A stretch of DNA of 11,970 bases. Source: an uncultured Clostridium sp. (GTDB taxonomy: Bacteria; Bacillota; Clostridia; Lachnospirales; Lachnospiraceae). The stretch covers positions 1 to 11,970 of the forward strand of contig URUX01000067.1 in the NCBI GenBank assembly GCA_900551135.1, read 5' to 3'. Position 1 is the stretch's first letter. The number at the start of each line of letters is the position of its first letter. This document shows, one piece after another, positions 7,204 through 11,970 of this stretch. The translations under genes and the position numbers were made by a program. The notes beneath the pieces are model-generated. The model saw nothing but the letters and a program-made list of their open reading frames with translations. It ran no database searches and was not told the DNA's origin.

Positions 7204-8270
7204 CGTTTTCTCTCACCTTTGCGAAGTCTTACGAATACATACAGCATCCCGACCATCTTATATTTCATGGCAAATGCAAACAAAGCCTGCTGCATTGGCA
7301 GCCGGAAAACCGGAACTATGCGAAGCGCTTCTTTTAACTCCGGATCGGAAAGAATCTCCAACACCTTATCCTTTTTGCTGCCGTGAAGGATTTCCTGAAC
7401 CACTGCAAGCCTGCCATAGGCCTGCATTCTGCGGGCCAGATACAGGGTGCTTTCCTCTCCCAGCCCCATACCGTCTAATCTTCTCCGAAGTTCTGCCACC
7501 AGGTTTTTATTCTGCTGCCACCTGTCCGGACGGAATCTCTTTGAAAGAGACTCTCCATTGCGGCAATAGCAGTAATAGGCGCCTGGAATTCCTGCTGCAC
7601 AGGACACATGGGCAATGAAATCCAGATTAAATATAATATCTTCCGAAATAATGACTCTCTCAGAGACAAAGGCAAGTCCTTCTTTTTCAATAATCTCTCT
7701 GCGGTACAGATTTTTCCAGACAGAAAAGCCATACCGGGTATCCTCCCTCTCTCCTGGCAGGGAGCCTGCCATTCCAAGAGCCAATTTTGCCATTCCCTCC
7801 TGTCCCAGAAAGATTTCTCTGGTTTGAAAGCAGTATTTCTCCTCCGTCTTTTCGGATTCCTCAAAATAGCTTCCCCCTACGATTCTGGCGCCGGAAAGCA
7901 CCAAATCTGCCTGTTCTTCCTCTGCCGCCCTGTAAAGGGTTTCAAACATTTCCGGAAGCACATAATCATCCGAGTCAATAAAGCCTACATACTTTCCCCT
8001 GGCATGCTGCAGTCCTGTGTTCCTTGCCATGCCCAGTCCGGCATTTTTCTTATGTATCACTGTAATCCGGCTGTCAGCCTTCGCATATCCGTCGCACAAT
8101 GTTCCGCTTCCATCCGCAGAGCCATCATCAACCAGGATAAATTCTATGTTTTTTAACGTCTGGTTCAGCAGAGAGTTCATACACCGTTCCAAATATTCTT
8201 TCACATTATAAACTGCAATAATCAGGCTTACTGCAGGGATTTCCATCCGGCTGCTGTTTTTTTGTTCCAT
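7200..8270 (-). CDS. GT2 family glycosyltransferase
   Basis: A 356-residue inverting GT-A enzyme. The N-terminal domain shows VSLIIAVYNVKEYLERC, D48-D49 in ILVDDGSADGS, the GLGMARNTGL helix and the metal-binding DSDD at 99-102. ISEDIIFN (E210-D211) supplies the likely catalytic base. The last third is helical and ends in a hydrophobic stretch followed by a basic tail (RLRKGERKR), which could tether it to the membrane. Its first 100 residues closely resemble those of the next GT2 gene upstream (shared VDDGS-DGSG-LCD-YA and VIHK segments), which suggests they are paralogues or serve adjacent steps. The ATG is 1 nt past the upstream TGA, with AAGGAAA before it. The sugar and linkage are unknown. 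Confidence 0.9.
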   Translation of the reverse strand: MEQKNSSRMEIPAVSLIIAVYNVKEYLERCMNSLLNQTLKNIEFILVDDGSADGSGTLCDGYAKADSRITVIHKKNAGLGMARNTGLQHARGKYVGFIDSDDYVLPEMFETLYRAAEEEQADLVLSGARIVGGSYFEESEKTEEKYCFQTREIFLGQEGMAKLALGMAGSLPGEREDTRYGFSVWKNLYRREIIEKEGLAFVSERVIISEDIIFNLDFIAHVSCAAGIPGAYYCYCRNGESLSKRFRPDRWQQNKNLVAELRRRLDGMGLGEESTLYLARRMQAYGRLAVVQEILHGSKKDKVLEILSDPELKEALRIVPVFRLPMQQALFAFAMKYKMVGMLYVFVRLRKGERKR

Positions 8271-8271
8271 A

Positions 8272-9279
8272 TCATTTTTTCCTTTTCAAAATTCCACATA
8301 TCCTTAAAAACAGATACGTGAAAGGAATCCATTCCCGCTTAATTAAAAAAAAGCAAATCCTGGTCTTTGGTGTGACGTTTCGAAATTCAGCGTTTTCTAT
8401 GGGTTCTGCAAATTCCCTCAGCATCCGGTACTCACGTGCCTGCCCCATATAGCCCCGCTCTTTTTCAGCTGCCATGGCTGCCATTAAATTAAAAAACGTC
8501 CACAATCCGTACCGATTCAGCTGTTCCTGGAACTCCCTGTCCCAATCCCGGCTTAATTTTCCAAATTCTTCCAGCAGAATCCTGTTTTTTGGAAACATCT
8601 TCCACTGAAATCCATGGCTGATAGAACCTTCCCGGCTTCGGTAACAGTATACGCTCTGACGGCTGACATAAACGCTCTTTGCATCCCGGTATACCGGAGC
8701 CACGCAGATGATGTCTTCCCCATTGGATATCTGGCTGTTAATCCTCATCTGATGTGGAAACAGCAATTCTCTTTTTATCACCTTGGCCCAGAGATAATAC
8801 ATCATATGAACCATGTCGCAGTCCATCAGAACCTTTGGGTAAATGATGGTTCTCATTCTTTCCCCGGTATAAAATCCTTCGGGAACCGGTTCCGTAATAA
8901 GTTCTGTTTTATCCGGAAACACCCGCTCCGCCGCAAAGCAGATGATATCAGCCCCATACTTTTCTATCCGTTCTGCAGCTGTTTCCAGCATCCCCGGCTG
9001 TATCCAGTCATCCCCGTCTACATTTACAATATACTCCCCGGAAGCGGCCTGGATTCCTGCCTGTCTGGCGCTGACCAGCCCTCCGTTATGTTTATGAATC
9101 ACTGCAATTCTCTTATCTTTTCCTGCATACTCGTCGCACAGCTTTCCACTTCCATCTGAAGAACCGTCGTCTACCAGAATCAGTTCAAAATTCTCCCAGG
9201 TCTGAGCCAGTATGCTTTCCACACATTCGGGAAGAAATTGGACAATATTATACACCGGTACGATAACAGAAAATTTCAT
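8272..9279 (-). CDS. GT2 family glycosyltransferase
   Basis: A 335-residue GT-A enzyme that begins directly with MKFSVIVPVYN, so the start is firm. It has D37-D38 in ILVDDGSSDGSG, GGLVSARQAG, the metal-binding DGDD at 88-91, and a probable base at E188-D189 in SNGEDIICVAP. The C-terminal third is helical with a hydrophobic-basic end (LFLRICGILKRKK). Its ATG overlaps the polymerase stop as ATGA, so the two are translationally coupled. It probably adds one sugar of the repeat unit on the cytoplasmic side. Donor and acceptor cannot be told. Confidence 0.9.
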   Translation of the reverse strand: MKFSVIVPVYNIVQFLPECVESILAQTWENFELILVDDGSSDGSGKLCDEYAGKDKRIAVIHKHNGGLVSARQAGIQAASGEYIVNVDGDDWIQPGMLETAAERIEKYGADIICFAAERVFPDKTELITEPVPEGFYTGERMRTIIYPKVLMDCDMVHMMYYLWAKVIKRELLFPHQMRINSQISNGEDIICVAPVYRDAKSVYVSRQSVYCYRSREGSISHGFQWKMFPKNRILLEEFGKLSRDWDREFQEQLNRYGLWTFFNLMAAMAAEKERGYMGQAREYRMLREFAEPIENAEFRNVTPKTRICFFLIKREWIPFTYLFLRICGILKRKK

Positions 9280-10553
9280 GTTTCTACCTCTTTTAAAAAT
9301 CGTTCTTCCTCTTCTTTTACTCTCTCATCAAATCCATGCCCCATAACAATCACGGCTACTGCAGTATGAAAAAGCTGATAGTTCAGGGTATTATCCGTAC
9401 ACGACACAATCAGCATGTAAAGCACCAGGGTAAATACAATGATTTTTGTCTGATTTTTTCCGCCCCGTCCAAAATACTGAACGCGCAGAATCGTCATGCT
9501 GAACAGCCATATCAGATAGCCCCAGAAACCAAGATCAATATAATACTGCAGAAAATCGTTGTGGATCATAGACTGGCTCAATGTGACCAATTCGTTTAAC
9601 TGATATACCAGAAAGCCTGTTCCATGCCCCAGGTACGAAGGAGAAAATTCATAAAAGGGCTGAACCTGGCTATACAGTCTCGCCCGTCCCATAGTCGGGA
9701 TTCCAATGGCCTCCAGAATATCGAAGGCTCCAATTCTTACCAGGAAAATATAAGCCACAAGAAATCCAATTGACGCTGTAAATAAAATATGAATGGTCCA
9801 TTTTACTGCATTGGAAAACCCCCGTTTTAATGCCCATTTAAGCAGCCATCCCAATGGAATCACAATGGCCAGAGCCACGATGGCGATTCGTTTGTATGCT
9901 GACAAAAAGCAAAACAGAGTCAAAACCAATAACAAAATAAACCACGGTTTCTTTTTAAACACAATTAACATGTAGCAGCTGTAAACACCAGTACAGAACG
10001 CCAGCTCATGAATTTCCGCATTGGCAACAACGTCTCCCGCCTCGCTGGAAAACGTAAACAGCATATCGAAAAACTCACGGAAATAGCTGGCTGCTCCATA
10101 CTCTTTCATAATCCCGCCAATCATAAGCAGATTGGCGGTTAAGATAGCCAGTAAATTTATCCAGATGCCCTTTTCACCGTAAAGATAGAGAAAAACAGCA
10201 CCGGCAAATGCCGCCGACACCGGACTCATATAGATCAGCAGATACGACAGCCCTCTGGAAATAATGTCAAAATCCGTTCTTTCAACACACCATATGAACA
10301 GCGATACGGTTATGGTAACAAACACCGGTACGCTGAACATAAATGCGGACTTAACCGCTGCGCTCCCTCTGAACAGTTCTGGTTTCACCAGAAAATACAG
10401 GAAACAGGAAGCAGTCAGCACTAGCGCAAACAGATGTCGGTAGGTAATGTAAACCTTCAGGCGCAGCACTTCATCCAGCATATAATACATCAGTACTGCT
10501 ACAGTAAAAAAGTAAACCGATACAATCCCTTTACGTGCCTTTTCTGCAAACAT
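9276..10553 (-). CDS. O-antigen polymerase/ligase-like membrane protein (Wzy/WaaL type)
   Basis: A 425-residue protein with about 12 hydrophobic segments (roughly 9-26, 38-56, 69-90, 101-125, 131-149, 184-198, 203-217, 220-240, 252-272, 342-358, 369-386, 393-405). A large outer loop between about 273 and 335 holds the family signature: GRARLYSQV (289-297), LGHGTGFLVYQLN (308-320) and SMIHNDFLQYYIDLG (328-342, with H331-N332). SAYKRIA at 218-224 matches the conserved Ser/Arg-Lys region of the Wzy_C group. This type joins undecaprenyl-linked repeat units outside the membrane, or attaches a finished glycan to an acceptor; among glycosyltransferase genes polymerase is the likelier role. The tail is acidic (VKEEEERFLKEVE). 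The ATG has an excellent AAGGAGG six nt upstream. Confidence 0.87.
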   Translation of the reverse strand: MFAEKARKGIVSVYFFTVAVLMYYMLDEVLRLKVYITYRHLFALVLTASCFLYFLVKPELFRGSAAVKSAFMFSVPVFVTITVSLFIWCVERTDFDIISRGLSYLLIYMSPVSAAFAGAVFLYLYGEKGIWINLLAILTANLLMIGGIMKEYGAASYFREFFDMLFTFSSEAGDVVANAEIHELAFCTGVYSCYMLIVFKKKPWFILLLVLTLFCFLSAYKRIAIVALAIVIPLGWLLKWALKRGFSNAVKWTIHILFTASIGFLVAYIFLVRIGAFDILEAIGIPTMGRARLYSQVQPFYEFSPSYLGHGTGFLVYQLNELVTLSQSMIHNDFLQYYIDLGFWGYLIWLFSMTILRVQYFGRGGKNQTKIIVFTLVLYMLIVSCTDNTLNYQLFHTAVAVIVMGHGFDERVKEEEERFLKEVET

Positions 10554-10599
10554 GGCCTGCCTCCTTCCTGATTCCTATTATTTTGGTATTTCTGCTGCA

Positions 10600-11970
10600 T
10601 TACTTGGGAGCAGACGTAAATTTTTCCTGAGACGTCATGGCCTTGGAGAGCAGCTGACGAATCCTCCGCACATGATCTTTTTCAGATTCTGCCAGTCCGA
10701 TTTGATACTCAATCCGGCAGGACTTAAACTCATCTCTGGTTTCGATTTCAAATCTCAGTTTATTTGCAATGCTCTCTGCCTTTTCATAATCCATGTTATC
10801 GCATAAAATTACAAACTGGGATTTTCCATTATAAACCAGATAAGCACCTGTTCCGCCAAATACCGAGCGAATCCCGTCTGCAAAGAATCGAATCAGTTTA
10901 TCGCCGCCGTCTCTGCCCAGGGTCTTATTGATCTCAGGCTGGTTTGTAATGGAAACCGCCATACATACCGTTGACAAATCCAAAATCCTCTTGTCATTTT
11001 CCTTTAAGTAATTGTCAAACGCAGCGCGGTTATTCAGGCTGGTCAGATGATCTGTATAGAAAGCATACTGTAAAATATCGTTTAATCGTCCCAGTAAGAT
11101 TGCGCCGCAGCAACAGACAATTAACAGAAACGCCGCCGCTATGGCAGTATACAGCCCTACGTCAACCGTCTCTCTCACTGAAACGGAAGAAAGCGTGGAA
11201 ATATTGTCTGCTCCTAAATACTCATTGTATTCCTCATTGGTAAGTTCCAGTTCATCATAAAGCAAATTCAGTTCCTGCAGCGTGTTGTCTATATCCTGCT
11301 TTACCTGATTCACAATCTCATCATAGTTCTGGACAGTTAATGCAGAACAGGTTTTGCCAGAAGCAGCGCATACCGTTGTTCCATCTGCTGCTTCCCCACA
11401 TGCGCCAGTGCAGTGTCCAAATACCTCTTTGATGTAATTGCAGTATGCAATGTCGATAATAGCATGTTCTTTATCGTCATTGTGATCCCGCCAGCTGTAT
11501 ATCAGTTTATCATAAGTAACGGTTTGATCGCCCTTTCCCATGGTTTCACCATTGGCATTCGTATGATCCTTGTCATAAACATCGTCCAGAATATACTCAT
11601 ACGTAATATTGGTATTATCAGATTCCCTCATCTTTCCAACGTATGCGTTAATCAAATCCATTGCATCTGCTATCTTTTCCTCTTCTGCTGCAATGGAGAT
11701 GTTGTAATTCTTAATCCGCTCCTCATAATTGGAAAGCAGCAGTTCTTTGTCTTTGGTTATCTGATACTGGAAAATGTCAGAATACAGCTTGGATATATTA
11801 ACCGACTGTACAAACTGGAAATTTTTCAGCAAATCAGAAAAGGAATCTCCCGTATTGACAGCGCGGAAATAGGGATTATTTTCATATCTGGAATATAAAC
11901 TCTGAATCGTTCCTTCCAGATTGCTGTCGACTAGTTCCACCATTTCAATGTAATCGTAATTCTGTTGTGA
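10600..11970 (-). CDS. Membrane protein with Wzz-like outer domain and degenerate GGDEF domain (5' partial)
   Basis: The frame is open to the window edge (456 residues seen), so the start and probably a first membrane helix lie outside. Residues are numbered from the Met at 11943. Residues 1-260 look extracytoplasmic and largely helical, with coiled-coil-like stretches at about 60-105 and 205-240 reminiscent of Wzz polysaccharide co-polymerases. A Cys-rich loop carries C168, C178, C182, C192 and C199. One membrane helix (about 262-285) contains C277-C279. The cytoplasmic part is a GGDEF fold: TDHLTSLNNRAAF (297-309), GRDGGDKL (343-350), but GKSQF (373-377) replaces GGDEF and the RxxD inhibitory site is absent. 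It is therefore unlikely to make cyclic di-GMP. It may instead sense a ligand or protein partner and tune chain length. The GGDEF call is firm; the Wzz likeness is tentative. It is followed after 46 nt by the polymerase. Confidence 0.78.
   Translation of the reverse strand, partial: SQQNYDYIEMVELVDSNLEGTIQSLYSRYENNPYFRAVNTGDSFSDLLKNFQFVQSVNISKLYSDIFQYQITKDKELLLSNYEERIKNYNISIAAEEEKIADAMDLINAYVGKMRESDNTNITYEYILDDVYDKDHTNANGETMGKGDQTVTYDKLIYSWRDHNDDKEHAIIDIAYCNYIKEVFGHCTGACGEAADGTTVCAASGKTCSALTVQNYDEIVNQVKQDIDNTLQELNLLYDELELTNEEYNEYLGADNISTLSSVSVRETVDVGLYTAIAAAFLLIVCCCGAILLGRLNDILQYAFYTDHLTSLNNRAAFDNYLKENDKRILDLSTVCMAVSITNQPEINKTLGRDGGDKLIRFFADGIRSVFGGTGAYLVYNGKSQFVILCDNMDYEKAESIANKLRFEIETRDEFKSCRIEYQIGLAESEKDHVRRIRQLLSKAMTSQEKFTSAPK

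Noticed and set aside
10554..10599. Terminator or promoter between the GGDEF gene and the polymerase gene
   Set aside because: The 46-nt gap has no hairpin with a T run and no convincing promoter; only the polymerase ribosome site is clear.
10800..10990. Active diguanylate cyclase
   Set aside because: The active-site signature reads GKSQF rather than GGDEF/GGEEF and no RxxD site precedes it.

Overview
The window looks like part of a chromosomal polysaccharide gene cluster from a Gram-positive anaerobe of the Clostridia, most likely a Lachnospiraceae-type gut bacterium. That assignment is inference: it rests on strong purine-rich Shine-Dalgarno sites, moderate GC, an IS1182-type element, and glycosyltransferase and DUF4832-like families that are common in that group. 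No rRNA, tRNA, CRISPR array, origin or attachment site was found.

Every gene is on the minus strand, so transcription runs from the right edge to the left. In that order: (1) the 3' part of a membrane-anchored protein with a Wzz-like helical extracytoplasmic domain, a Cys-rich loop and a degenerate GGDEF domain (5' end outside the window); (2) a multi-pass O-antigen polymerase/ligase-like protein; (3, 4) two adjacent GT2 glycosyltransferases that resemble each other; (5) a membrane-anchored, extracytoplasmic TIM-barrel protein of the DUF4832 type; (6, 7) two GT4 glycosyltransferases, the first of the rhamnosyltransferase/DUF1972 type; (8) a third GT2 enzyme; (9) an IS1182-family insertion sequence; (10) a YdjC/ChbG-type carbohydrate deacetylase. 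Genes 2 to 8 are packed with 1-13 nt gaps or with overlaps (two ATGA overlaps), which indicates one translationally coupled operon.

Taken together, the genes suggest stepwise assembly of a repeat unit by five glycosyltransferases on the cytoplasmic face and polymerisation by the Wzy-like protein. The membrane GGDEF/Wzz-like protein may control chain length or activity. The DUF4832 protein may trim or bind the product outside the cell, and the deacetylase may modify it. No flippase (Wzx) and no initiating sugar-phosphate transferase is present, so the cluster must continue outside the window.

The insertion sequence spans 913-2581 with perfect 15-bp terminal inverted repeats. It sits in the last codons of the third GT2 gene. 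Joining the two flanks without the IS restores a clean GT2 C-terminus, a TGA stop and the deacetylase Shine-Dalgarno site 14 nt later, so the deacetylase was formerly the next gene in the same operon. The IS supplies a new stop codon to the GT2 gene, carries a terminator that should separate the deacetylase from the operon, and has an RNA hairpin that would hide its own ribosome site in read-through transcripts.

The most unusual items are the degenerate-GGDEF/Wzz-like fusion with a Cys-rich loop, the DUF4832 barrel inside the operon, and the IS junction with its predicted self-silencing hairpin.
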